A stretch of 64,000 nucleotides of DNA, taken from contig NZ_CAMVTE010000009.1 in assembly GCF_947170395.1 (NCBI RefSeq), positions 1 through 64,000 on the forward strand. The letters are read 5' to 3'. Source of the DNA: an uncultured Methanobrevibacter sp. (GTDB lineage: Archaea; Methanobacteriota; Methanobacteria; Methanobacteriales; Methanobacteriaceae). How positions within the stretch are numbered: the stretch's first letter is position 1; the number at the start of each line of letters is the position of its first letter. Shown here piece after piece: positions 9,078 to 17,020 of this stretch. The position numbers and the translations under genes are program-made. Below the pieces are notes generated by a model. It had not been told where the DNA came from, searched no databases, and saw only the letters and a list, made by a program, of their open reading frames with translations.

Positions 9078-10970
9078 TTACTCCTTCTCGTCCAGATATT
9101 CTTCTAAGGTATGTTCGAAACTTGTTGGGAATAATATTCTAAATCCAGTTCCAACATCACAGTCTAAAATCTCAATTCTTCCATTTATTTGTCTTGTTAA
9201 ATTATTGATTATCTCCCATCCTAAATTGTGGTTTGTCAAAGCTTCAGGATCTTTCAATCCTACTCCATTGTCTCTAAGTATTAATTCACAGACATTCTCG
9301 TTAATTAAATCAATTTTTTTGGAAATTGTTTTGTCCGGCATGTCCGGGTCTGGAAATGCATGTTTAATAGCATTCATAGTTAATTCATCAACAACTAGAA
9401 GTAATGGTGTTATTGTCTGAATAGACAAATGTATGTCTTTATTTACATCAGATGTGAAATTAATGTCTTTTGCTCCAAACAGCATATGCAGGGTTGAATC
9501 CTGGTCTTGCATGTAATCGTCAAGATTGATGTTAATGAAGTCTTCGGTATTGTAGGTCTTTTCGTGAAGTAGGGCAAGTGAAGATAAACGTGCCTGCATA
9601 TTGTCTAAAATACGATTTGGATTATCTCTATATGCTCTTCTTTCAAGATTTAAGAAACTGTTCAGTACCTGCAGGTTGTTTTTGACCCTGTGGTGAACCT
9701 CTTTAATTAAAATGTTTTTGGTTGCATTGGATTTAATCAGTTCCTGCTGTTTTTTACGTGAAAGTGTAATGTCAGTTAAAAATCCAATACTGTGGTCCTG
9801 ATTACCATATTTGAAGCGTTCAATGAATAATTCGCATATTTTTAAGTTGTCTTCATCGCCATTGACTTTATAGGTAAATACCTGATTTAATTCATCTATT
9901 TCGCCATCAATTAATTGATATAGTTCTTTTTTTACATTTTCTTCCATGATATTTTCAACCACGTCTTTGGTGTGGTGATATTCGTTTTTAGGAATTTCAA
10001 TCATTTTGTAAAATCCTTCACTGAACTCATATCTTTTGCTCAATGGCTCTACAAGCAGGGATAATTTTGAATGATGATTGAATCCGTTCAACATAAAATC
10101 AACAGGTCTGGTCTTATGTTTGTGGGAGTCTATACTGACATCTTTGAACAGTCCATAATGACTAATTTCTTCACCGTTTTCATCAAATTTGGAGTAAAGG
10201 TAAGTGTCCAGATATTTGATGTGGCCTCCGGGAGTTTTGATACGAATGATGTTTTCATAAGTGTCGGTTTCAGGGCTCATGGTTTCAAGCAGCTCCTTGA
10301 CCAGCGGTCTGTCTTCGGGAATAACTAAATCAAAGATAATGTTGTAATATGAATCACTTGATTCTTTTGAACGATTGATTATATTGTATATGCCTGGTGT
10401 CCAAGTATATTCGTCATGAATCTTATAATAGCTTCCGGTTTGAGAGAAATATTCTATTAAGGTGGCTTTATTTTCCTCTTCTTCTCTTTTTTGTTCTTCT
10501 GGAGTTTTGCCCGCCTCTTCTGCTCTTCTCAAATCAGAAATTGCATATATTTCACCTTCATCAGTGATGATGTGGATATTTGCTAGTGCTTGAATTTTGT
10601 CGCTTTGGTAATAGAAGATTCTCATTGCTTTTGTTGTTCCATTTTTTAAAACATCTTTAAAGGTGTCTTTAAATATGTCAAAATAAAATGGTGAGCATTC
10701 GCTTAATTTACGACCTTCAACGTCTTCCAATTTTAAATTTAACCTTTCAAGTAGATTCCACCCAATTCTTTCAACAATAAAGTCTTCACCATCATCAATT
10801 GGCAGGAATACATTGATGTCTGATGGAACATGTTTCATTACATTGCTGAAACGAACTTTTTCAGGTTTCTTTACGGGGGGAACATCATTAAATATTTCTT
10901 CAGGGTTCATATTATAAACCTTGATTTCTTCAATGTTTTCTAGTTCTCTAAATTGTCTTTCAATATACAT
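9078..10970 (-). CDS. Paralogous PAS-containing sensor histidine kinase (HisKA_2 type)
   Basis: This 630-residue soluble kinase leads the signalling operon. It shares architecture and many identical stretches with its downstream neighbour (EYFSQTGSYYKI, GIYNIINR, EVHHRVKNNLQVLNSFLNLE, NAIKHAFPD). H427 is the likely phospho-acceptor. A Glu-rich insert at about 150-168 distinguishes it from the paralogue. The two kinases could form heterodimers or sense different inputs. The N-terminal region before residue 150 is conserved between the pair but not recognised as a known domain. Promoter elements should lie in the 194-base gap shared with purA. Confidence 0.9.
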   Translation of the reverse strand: MYIERQFRELENIEEIKVYNMNPEEIFNDVPPVKKPEKVRFSNVMKHVPSDINVFLPIDDGEDFIVERIGWNLLERLNLKLEDVEGRKLSECSPFYFDIFKDTFKDVLKNGTTKAMRIFYYQSDKIQALANIHIITDEGEIYAISDLRRAEEAGKTPEEQKREEEENKATLIEYFSQTGSYYKIHDEYTWTPGIYNIINRSKESSDSYYNIIFDLVIPEDRPLVKELLETMSPETDTYENIIRIKTPGGHIKYLDTYLYSKFDENGEEISHYGLFKDVSIDSHKHKTRPVDFMLNGFNHHSKLSLLVEPLSKRYEFSEGFYKMIEIPKNEYHHTKDVVENIMEENVKKELYQLIDGEIDELNQVFTYKVNGDEDNLKICELFIERFKYGNQDHSIGFLTDITLSRKKQQELIKSNATKNILIKEVHHRVKNNLQVLNSFLNLERRAYRDNPNRILDNMQARLSSLALLHEKTYNTEDFININLDDYMQDQDSTLHMLFGAKDINFTSDVNKDIHLSIQTITPLLLVVDELTMNAIKHAFPDPDMPDKTISKKIDLINENVCELILRDNGVGLKDPEALTNHNLGWEIINNLTRQINGRIEILDCDVGTGFRILFPTSFEHTLEEYLDEKE

Positions 10971-11113
10971 GCGAATTACCTAAATTCATAATTTATATTG
11001 AATTATATTTTTGTTATATGTAATATTTATATTATATATGAATTTTTGTTGTTATAATAGAAGTATAATGTTGGAAAAAATTTTTAAATAATAAATGATA
11101 AAATAATAGTGGT

Positions 11114-11138
11114 ATGAAATTTTTGATAAATATTTCAT
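11114..11138. promoter_or_regulatory. Inverted repeat in purA leader
   Basis: ATGAAAT at 11114-11120 is inverted as ATTTCAT at 11132-11138 with an 11-base spacer. It lies 27 bases before the purA ATG and just before the GGAG site (11154-11157). It could be an operator or a leader stem. TATA-like sequence (ATATTTATATTATATA) occurs near 11024-11040 in this divergent gap. Confidence 0.3.
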
Positions 11139-11164
11139 TATTAATGATTAAAAGGAGTTATTAA

Positions 11165-12184
11165 ATGACTTGTAGTATTTTAGTTGGTGGAGCATGGGGT
11201 GATGAAGGTAAAGGAAAATGTATTACTTACCTCTGTGATGCTGATAAACCAGATATTATTGCCCGTGCAGGAGTTGGACCTAATGCGGGACATTCTGTTG
11301 AATTCAATGGAGAAAAATATGGTTTAAGATTAACCCCCTCAGGTTTTGTACATACTGATGCTAAACTCATGATTGGAGCTGGAGTTTTAGTTAATCCGGA
11401 TGTTTTATTCAAAGAATTTGAAGATTTAAAAAAATATAACGTTAAAGAAAGGATGTGTGTGGATCCCAGATGTGCAATAATCTCACAGGATCATATGGCC
11501 AGGGATAAGGGATCAGAGCATTTGGCGAAAAAGATTGGAAGTACAGGGTCAGGTTGCGGTCCTGCTAACTCAGACAGAGTATTAAGAACAATTGATTTGG
11601 CACGTGATATTCCTGAACTTGAAGAATATATCACAGATGTATCTCTTGCAGTCAACGAATCAATTGACAACGGTGAGGATGTATTTATTGAAGGATCTCA
11701 GGGTTTTGCCCTTTCACTTTATTATGGATCTTATCCTTTTGTAACCAGTAAAGACACTACAGCTTCCACTTTCGCAGCGGATGTTGGTGTTGGACCAACT
11801 AAAGTCGATGAAGTCATTGATGTGTTTAAAGCTTATATTTCCCGTGTTGGAGAAGGTCCTTTCCCAACTGAAATGAGTCAGGAAGAAGCTGAAAGCAAAG
11901 GTCTTGAAGAGTATGGTGTTGTAACTGGACGTAGGCGCCGTATCGGTTATTTTGATATGGAACTTGCTAAGGAATCATGCAGAATTAACGGTGCAACCCA
12001 AATAGCCTTAACCTGTGTTGACAGATTGTTTGACTGTGCACGTGTACAGAACTATGATGATTTGTCCGGTGAAACTAAGGCTTTCATTGAAGATATCCAG
12101 ACCGAAACAGGTGTTCCGGTAACCATTATTTCAACAGGTCCGGATTTAAAGGATACAATTGATTTAAGAAAAGAATTGTTATAA
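11165..12184 (+). CDS. purA: Adenylosuccinate synthetase
   Basis: The enzyme couples IMP and aspartate with GTP to give adenylosuccinate, the first committed step to AMP. Seen: the N-terminal [11 protein letters not shown] nucleotide loop, the VGPNAGHSV catalytic-histidine region, [10 protein letters not shown], and [11 protein letters not shown] near the C-terminus. At 339 residues it is the short archaeal form; bacterial PurA is about 430. The start has a well-placed GGAG. It is monocistronic, with T-rich sequence after the stop (12187-12220) that may end transcription. Confidence 0.95.
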   Translation: MTCSILVGGAWGDEGKGKCITYLCDADKPDIIARAGVGPNAGHSVEFNGEKYGLRLTPSGFVHTDAKLMIGAGVLVNPDVLFKEFEDLKKYNVKERMCVDPRCAIISQDHMARDKGSEHLAKKIGSTGSGCGPANSDRVLRTIDLARDIPELEEYITDVSLAVNESIDNGEDVFIEGSQGFALSLYYGSYPFVTSKDTTASTFAADVGVGPTKVDEVIDVFKAYISRVGEGPFPTEMSQEEAESKGLEEYGVVTGRRRRIGYFDMELAKESCRINGATQIALTCVDRLFDCARVQNYDDLSGETKAFIEDIQTETGVPVTIISTGPDLKDTIDLRKELL

Positions 12185-12302
12185 TTCTTTTTAATACTTT
12201 TTTCTATTTTTTTTACATTTTAATAAAATTTATTATGTGTCATTTATATAACTATAGTTATCGTTAGTAATAATTTTTAGTTAAGTTTAATAGGGGATGA
12301 GA

Positions 12303-13691
12303 ATGAATTTATTAAATTTATCAAAAATGCATCCAAATGAAATATTGGCTGGTTCATTTGGAATAGAATGGGAAAGTTTAAGAGCAAAGGATGAGGGTAA
12401 ATTATCTTTAACTCCTCACCCCAAAGTTTTTGGCGATAAATTAAAAAATCCTCTTGTAACCACTGATTTTTCTGAAAGCCAGATTGAAATAATCACCCCC
12501 ACATTCGACACTATTGATGAGGCATTCGACACTTTTTCAATAATCTCTGACATTGTCAACCATTCCCTTCCTGAAGATGAATATCTTTGGTTTCAGTCAC
12601 TTCCCTGTATTCTGCCATATGGGGATGAAATTCCGATAGCCCAATACTCAAAAGAGGGTGAATCGTCCCAAAAATACCGTGAGAATTTGGCTAAAAAGTA
12701 TGGGGTCAAAAAACAATTGATTTCAGGTGTTCACTTTAATTTTTCATTTTCAGAGGATTTTTTAAAAAAATATCATGCTCTTGAAAATCCTGGTTTAAGT
12801 TTTAAGGAGTTTAAAAACAACATTTATCTAAAAATTACCCGAAACTATCTGAGATATTGCTGGCTGATAATATATTTGACAGGATGTTCAATCGGATCTC
12901 ATGAAACGTTTTCCACTGACTGCATTCATCTGATGGATGCAAAAGACGATTTTGGCAGTTATTACTCCACTAAAGGACCATCATTTAGAAATTCATCCTG
13001 TGGATATAAAAATCTGAAAGATTTACATCCGTCATATGATTCGATTAATGAATTTACCAATGATGTAGGGAGTTTTATTGAAAATGGGGATTTGTCTGAA
13101 GCTAAGGAATTATATACTCAAATCAGACTTAAACCAAAACATCCTGAAGACATGCTGGATTCTCTTAAAAATGATGGAATAGAATATATTGAAATTAGAA
13201 CTTTGGATATCAATCCGTTTTATAAATGCGGTCTTGTAAAACGGGACATGATGTTTCTCCATCTGTTTTTAATATATTTGCTTGTTAAAACTGAATCTGA
13301 TTACTCAGATTGGCAAAAGGAAGCAAAGATTAATGAAGAGCGCAGTGCGGAATGCGCATATGTTGAATCAATGAGGCTGCTTAGGGATGGTCGGCAGGTA
13401 ACCCTTAAAAGTTGGGCGGCTGATATTATCAATGAGATGTATGGGATGTGTGAAGTATTGGGTTTGGATGACTATCATACCCTGAATTTAATGCTTAATC
13501 GCATTTCAAATCCTGATTTGACTTATGGAAAAAGGCTTTTAAAATTGATTGAAAAAAATGGATACATCAACACTCATGTTGAGCTGTCAAAGAACAATAA
13601 GCAGACAAGCCTCAATATTCTTAAAAACATTGATTCTGATGAGTGTGATGAGCTGAAAAAATATTATAACATTGCGTTGTGGCAAAAATAA
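12303..13691 (+). CDS. gshA: Glutamate-cysteine ligase homologue (GCS type 1 / GshF N-domain-like)
   Basis: The protein has about 462 residues. GIEWESLR at 20-27 and the later SGVHFNFS motif match the gamma-glutamylcysteine synthetases of the GCS type-1 group, where these blocks bind glutamate, ATP and metal. There is no fused ATP-grasp domain, so it is not a complete GshF. ATG at 12303 is preferred because the in-frame ATG at 12297 lies inside the GGGGATGA ribosome-binding site. The reaction is glutamate plus cysteine plus ATP to gamma-glutamylcysteine. No glutathione synthetase is nearby, so gamma-glutamylcysteine itself or another gamma-glutamyl amide may be the product. Confidence 0.75.
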   Translation: MNLLNLSKMHPNEILAGSFGIEWESLRAKDEGKLSLTPHPKVFGDKLKNPLVTTDFSESQIEIITPTFDTIDEAFDTFSIISDIVNHSLPEDEYLWFQSLPCILPYGDEIPIAQYSKEGESSQKYRENLAKKYGVKKQLISGVHFNFSFSEDFLKKYHALENPGLSFKEFKNNIYLKITRNYLRYCWLIIYLTGCSIGSHETFSTDCIHLMDAKDDFGSYYSTKGPSFRNSSCGYKNLKDLHPSYDSINEFTNDVGSFIENGDLSEAKELYTQIRLKPKHPEDMLDSLKNDGIEYIEIRTLDINPFYKCGLVKRDMMFLHLFLIYLLVKTESDYSDWQKEAKINEERSAECAYVESMRLLRDGRQVTLKSWAADIINEMYGMCEVLGLDDYHTLNLMLNRISNPDLTYGKRLLKLIEKNGYINTHVELSKNNKQTSLNILKNIDSDECDELKKYYNIALWQK

Positions 13692-13697
13692 TTTCAA

Positions 13698-14453
13698 TTA
13701 AAGTTCATCCAGTGAAAATGAACTTAAATCGAGCAGGTCAAATGTCAATATTTTTGGAGCTACAGTAACTTTACCTGCTCCAGTAATTATTTTGTAAGCT
13801 TCAAAAGCTTCAAGACAACCGATTAAGTTTGGTGTAGGTCCGATTACAGGTGGAACTCCTGATGTAACATTTTTTAATTTTTCAATTGTATCTGCAGTTA
13901 ATTCCTGTCCTATGGATGGTAAATTAAACATTTCTTCATATGTCTTTTCGCTGTTCGGTAGGAATACTGTAGTTTGGCCTAATGTGCCATGAATTGCTCC
14001 ATGGATATATGGAATGCCTTTTTCTTTTGCAGCTCTTGAAACGATTACTCTTGTTAAAACATTATCCAGTGCATCAATTACAATGTCCGAATCGCCTATG
14101 ACCTTATTGATATTGGTTTCATCAACATGTTCATTAAAAACGGTTACTTTAACATAAGGGTTAATCAGTCTTACTTTTTCTTTAGCTACGGCACTTTTAT
14201 CAAGACCTAAGTTTTTAACAGTGGCTAATGTTTGCCTGTTAAGGTTTGACAAATCGAATGCGTCCTTATCGACTAAAACCAGTTCTCCAATTCCCATTCT
14301 TGCAAGCATTTCAATGGTTTCACCGCCAATGCCTCCGCAGCCGATAACTGTGATTTTTGCATCTTTAAATCTTTCCTGCTGACTTCTAGTTACTATGCTC
14401 ATTTGACGGGAAGCTATTTCCCAGTATCCATCTCCAATATATCTTGTTGGCAT
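13698..14453 (-). CDS. HesA/MoeB/ThiF-family E1-like protein
   Basis: This 251-residue Rossmann protein has IGCGGIGG near the N-terminus, the DKDAFDLSNLNRQ ATP-binding block and DALDNVLTR, all typical of enzymes that adenylate ubiquitin-like proteins in sulfur transfer. The only cysteines seen are in IGCGG and IGCLEA, so the paired CxxC zinc motif and the usual catalytic cysteine are missing. ATG at 14453 is chosen because AGGTG lies just upstream; a longer frame to 14483 has none. It is convergent with the ligase gene, with a six-base gap. The partner protein is not adjacent. Confidence 0.8.
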   Translation of the reverse strand: MPTRYIGDGYWEIASRQMSIVTRSQQERFKDAKITVIGCGGIGGETIEMLARMGIGELVLVDKDAFDLSNLNRQTLATVKNLGLDKSAVAKEKVRLINPYVKVTVFNEHVDETNINKVIGDSDIVIDALDNVLTRVIVSRAAKEKGIPYIHGAIHGTLGQTTVFLPNSEKTYEEMFNLPSIGQELTADTIEKLKNVTSGVPPVIGPTPNLIGCLEAFEAYKIITGAGKVTVAPKILTFDLLDLSSFSLDEL

Positions 14454-14516
14454 ATTTACACCTGTTTCATAATTATATAACAATAGTTATTTTTTTACAA
14501 ATATTTAAATATTTTG

Positions 14517-14538
14517 AATATCAAAGATGGTTGATATT
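14517..14538. promoter_or_regulatory. Inverted repeat between divergent hesA-like and msvR-like genes
   Basis: AATATCAA at 14517-14524 and TTGATATT at 14531-14538 are perfect inverse arms around a six-base spacer. The site lies in the 223-base divergent region, about 80 bases from TATA-like sequence of both genes. It is a candidate operator, possibly for the HTH-V4R regulator itself. Confidence 0.4.
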
Positions 14539-14621
14539 TTATTTAAATTGTTTTAATGTTGTTTTTTATTAAATAAATTATTAAGATTTCTTAAAACAAA
14601 ATTTAACCCTAAAAACAAACA

Positions 14622-14629
14622 TTTATATA
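14622..14629 (+). promoter_or_regulatory. TATA box for msvR-like gene
   Basis: TTTATATA is preceded by an A-rich BRE-like stretch (AAAAACAAACA) and lies 47-55 bases before the ATG at 14677. This is standard archaeal promoter spacing with a short leader. Confidence 0.6.
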
Positions 14630-14676
14630 CTATTAAGGCAATTATATAAATTTAATAATTAATGGGGGATAATTTC

Positions 14677-15435
14677 ATGACTACGTCCGACCCGATTCAG
14701 ATTCTTTTAAACAAGAAGAAGAATAAAAAAAGGGTAAATATAGACATTATTAAAAGTCCGATGAAATATGAGATATTGGATTTGCTGAGACATGGTGAAA
14801 TGAACTTCGAAGACATTGTTAAAAATCTTTCTAAAACTAAAACAGCCGTTTCACTTCATCTAAAGGATTTAAGGGATGAAAAAATTGTGGATTATAGGAT
14901 AGACTCCTCAGATAGCCGAAAAAGAATTTACTTCATGAAAGCAGAAATGCTTGGAAGTGTTGATTCGGATAATGTCCGATCCAAAAACAAAACAAAAAGA
15001 TTGATTAGAAGCTTCATTCAGGAAGGCGACATTGAATACAATTTGCTTTTGGTTCACACCTTTAAAACAATTTTGATGGAATACGGGATGGAAATTAACC
15101 ATGTCATGAAAAACATAGGAAATCATATTGGGGATTACATATTTGCCCAGGTTTATAATGAGAATTTCGATGATTTTTTATTTAATATTTCTAAATATTG
15201 GGCGGACAATAATTTGGGCTTTTTAAGCTTTGAATTAAGACATAATATTCAAATTACATGCAGACAGTCTTTTGAATCTGTCAAACTTGAAGAGACAGGT
15301 TTTCCTGAGTGTCATTTGGAAGTTGGAATGTTTGAGTCAATATTTGGCAATTATTTCAATTTGGATATGAATGTCCGTGAAACAAAATGTCATTCCATGG
15401 GTGATGATGTCTGTTTGTTTGAAGTAGGTCCTTAA
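14677..15435 (+). CDS. msvR: MsvR-like redox regulator (HTH plus V4R domain)
   Basis: The protein has about 252 residues. Residues 20-90 form an ArsR-like winged helix (SPMKYEILDLLRHGEM, then a TKTAVSLHLKDLRDE recognition region). Residues about 110-250 fit a V4R domain ending in VRETKCHSMGDDVCLFEV. C195, C212, C238 and C246 are candidates for redox-active or metal-binding residues. MsvR is known in methanogens as a redox-responsive regulator of its own gene and of oxidative-stress genes. ATG at 14677 is chosen because GGGGGAT precedes it; the ATG at 14662 overlaps that site. The usual F420H2-oxidase neighbour is absent, so target genes are uncertain. Confidence 0.6.
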   Translation: MTTSDPIQILLNKKKNKKRVNIDIIKSPMKYEILDLLRHGEMNFEDIVKNLSKTKTAVSLHLKDLRDEKIVDYRIDSSDSRKRIYFMKAEMLGSVDSDNVRSKNKTKRLIRSFIQEGDIEYNLLLVHTFKTILMEYGMEINHVMKNIGNHIGDYIFAQVYNENFDDFLFNISKYWADNNLGFLSFELRHNIQITCRQSFESVKLEETGFPECHLEVGMFESIFGNYFNLDMNVRETKCHSMGDDVCLFEVGP

Positions 15436-15481
15436 AGTTTAAATATTAATTATGTTAATAAGTATGTTTAGGGATTCAATA

Positions 15482-15560
15482 TAACAATTGTTAATAAAAT
15501 GAATAAGTAATTTATTTATAGTTTACTTGAGATAGTAGTATTGTAGATAAGTTAACTTAT
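15482..15560. promoter_or_regulatory. Cluster of palindromes before substrate-binding protein gene
   Basis: The perfect palindrome TAACAATTGTTA is at 15482-15493. A second, ATAAGTTAACTTAT, is at 15547-15560, only 20 bases before the start codon. Half-sites AAGTAA and TTACTT occur between them. A TATA-like TTTATTTATAG lies near 15511. This looks like a regulated promoter in the 145 bases between a regulator gene and its neighbour. Confidence 0.45.
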
Positions 15561-15580
15561 TTATTATTCGGTGATTATAG

Positions 15581-16552
15581 ATGAATAAAAAAATTACATT
15601 CGTTTTAGTGTTGGCACTTGCTGCATTTTTAGTAATGGGTTCAGCCAGTGCAGGTCTCTTTGACTTTTTAGGAGGGGGAGACGACACTGTAAAAATAGGT
15701 TATTTACCTTCCGATCACGATGCTGCATTATTTGTAGCAGAAGCTCAAGGTAAATATGCCGAAAAAAACATTACTGTAGAACTTGTTCAATTTAACAATG
15801 GTGGAGACTTGATGACTGCTATGGCCAGTGGTGAAGTCGATGTTGGATATGTAGGAATTGCACCTGTATTGTCATCTGTTGCAAAAGGAGTTCCTGTAAA
15901 AGTTATTTCCTCCGCTCAAACTGAAGGTAGTGGAATTGTTGTAACTGAAGACTCCGGAATCAATTCAGCAGCTGATTTAAAAGGCAAATCAATTGCAACT
16001 CCTGGTGAAGCTTCAATTCAATATGTATTACTTACATACTACTTGAAAGAAAATAATTTATCTGCTGATGATTTAAACATTTCTGCTATGAAAGTACCTT
16101 CAATGAATGACGCTTTAAAAACCAAACAAATTGATGGAATTATCACTTTCCAACCTTATGTGAGCATTGCTACAAACGATAGTGGAAACAAATTGTTAGA
16201 AGACTCTTCTGAAATTTTACCAAACCACCCATGTTGTGTAGTTGTTGCATCCGATGACTTTATCAAAAACCATGAAGACAATGTAAAAGACATTATAGCT
16301 ATTCACGAAAACGCTACTAACTTCATTAACGAACAAATTGAAGCAGGTAACGCTAGTGCAGTTGTAAAACTTTTACCTGAAGACATTGTTTCTGATGCAG
16401 ATTTAGAAGCTCTTTCATTAGAAAGTTTCCCATTCATCTCAGGTATTGATGACAGTTTCAAATCTGATGTGGATGCATTCCAAAAATTAGAAGTGGAAAT
16501 TGGTATCTTAAACAGTACCATCCCACAAGATAAATTGTACTGGGAAGCATAG
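15581..16552 (+). CDS. ABC transporter substrate-binding protein, NMT1/SsuA-like
   Basis: This 323-residue protein has a signal peptide (residues 1-25, ending GSASAG) and no lipobox cysteine. The mature part matches the nitrate/sulfonate/taurine/thiamine-precursor binding group: KIGYLPSDHDAALFVAEAQG, ASGEVDVGYVGIAPVLSS and DLKGKSIATPG. It would bind a small anion or pyrimidine-like solute outside the membrane. No permease or ATPase gene is adjacent, so it is an orphan. GGTGATT precedes the ATG. It follows the MsvR-like regulator, and the promoter region between them carries palindromes. The ligand cannot be told from sequence. Confidence 0.85.
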   Translation: MNKKITFVLVLALAAFLVMGSASAGLFDFLGGGDDTVKIGYLPSDHDAALFVAEAQGKYAEKNITVELVQFNNGGDLMTAMASGEVDVGYVGIAPVLSSVAKGVPVKVISSAQTEGSGIVVTEDSGINSAADLKGKSIATPGEASIQYVLLTYYLKENNLSADDLNISAMKVPSMNDALKTKQIDGIITFQPYVSIATNDSGNKLLEDSSEILPNHPCCVVVASDDFIKNHEDNVKDIIAIHENATNFINEQIEAGNASAVVKLLPEDIVSDADLEALSLESFPFISGIDDSFKSDVDAFQKLEVEIGILNSTIPQDKLYWEA

Positions 16553-16569
16553 TTAAATTAACTATGCTT
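16545..16569 (+). terminator. Stop-codon-overlapping hairpin terminator
   Basis: AAGCATAGTTAA at 16545-16556 and TTAACTATGCTT at 16558-16569 form a perfect 12-bp inverted repeat around one base. The TAG stop of the binding-protein gene (16550-16552) lies inside the first arm. A T-rich run follows (16568-16583), as in intrinsic terminators. Confidence 0.7.
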
Positions 16570-16613
16570 TAATTTCTTTTTTTAGTAAAAATTAATTCGT
16601 TTTGTATTCCTCT

Positions 16614-16961
16614 TTAGTGAGTTTCATTTATCATTTCCTGCTGTGCTGGAAATGCGCTGGCAATTTTATTCAAGTTTTCAAAAACATTAATCAAGGACTC
16701 TAAACTGTCTTTGATATCTTCATTTTCAATATCCTTCAATGTTTGAATGTATTGTGGAAATACGGTCTTTCCATTTTCAAAAAACATATAATAGTCATTC
16801 ATTTGAATTTCTTCTAGGTTCAAATCATTAACTACGTCCTGATAAAACTCTTGGAAATTACCACAAACTTCTTCAAAGGATGTTTTGTCTAATGTCTCAA
16901 GAGCGTTATTCAAACCAATTATAGAAATAGTATATAATTCTAAATCAAGCTCACCATTCAT
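16614..16961 (-). CDS. Small helical protein, unknown
   Basis: This 115-residue acidic protein is predicted by eye to be mostly helical (amphipathic runs such as GLNNALETLDKTSFEEV and LESLINVFENLNKIASAF). It has no signal peptide, membrane segment or known motif and a single cysteine. It is transcribed from the minus strand after the acetyl-CoA synthetase gene, but a terminator lies between them, so it may have its own promoter. Function unknown. Confidence 0.5.
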   Translation of the reverse strand: MNGELDLELYTISIIGLNNALETLDKTSFEEVCGNFQEFYQDVVNDLNLEEIQMNDYYMFFENGKTVFPQYIQTLKDIENEDIKDSLESLINVFENLNKIASAFPAQQEMINETH

Positions 16962-16980
16962 GTTATCACATTTTGGTTTA

Positions 16981-17020
16981 AAAAAAGAAAAAAGAGTAAT
17001 TTCTCTAAATTGAGAAATTA
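16981..17020 (-). terminator. Intrinsic-type terminator of ADP-forming acetyl-CoA synthetase gene
   Basis: On the plus strand TAATTTCTC (16997-17005) and GAGAAATTA (17012-17020) are perfect nine-base arms around a six-base loop. Read on the minus strand, the stem begins at the gene's TAA stop (17020-17018) and is followed by a T-rich tract (16996-16981). Confidence 0.7.
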
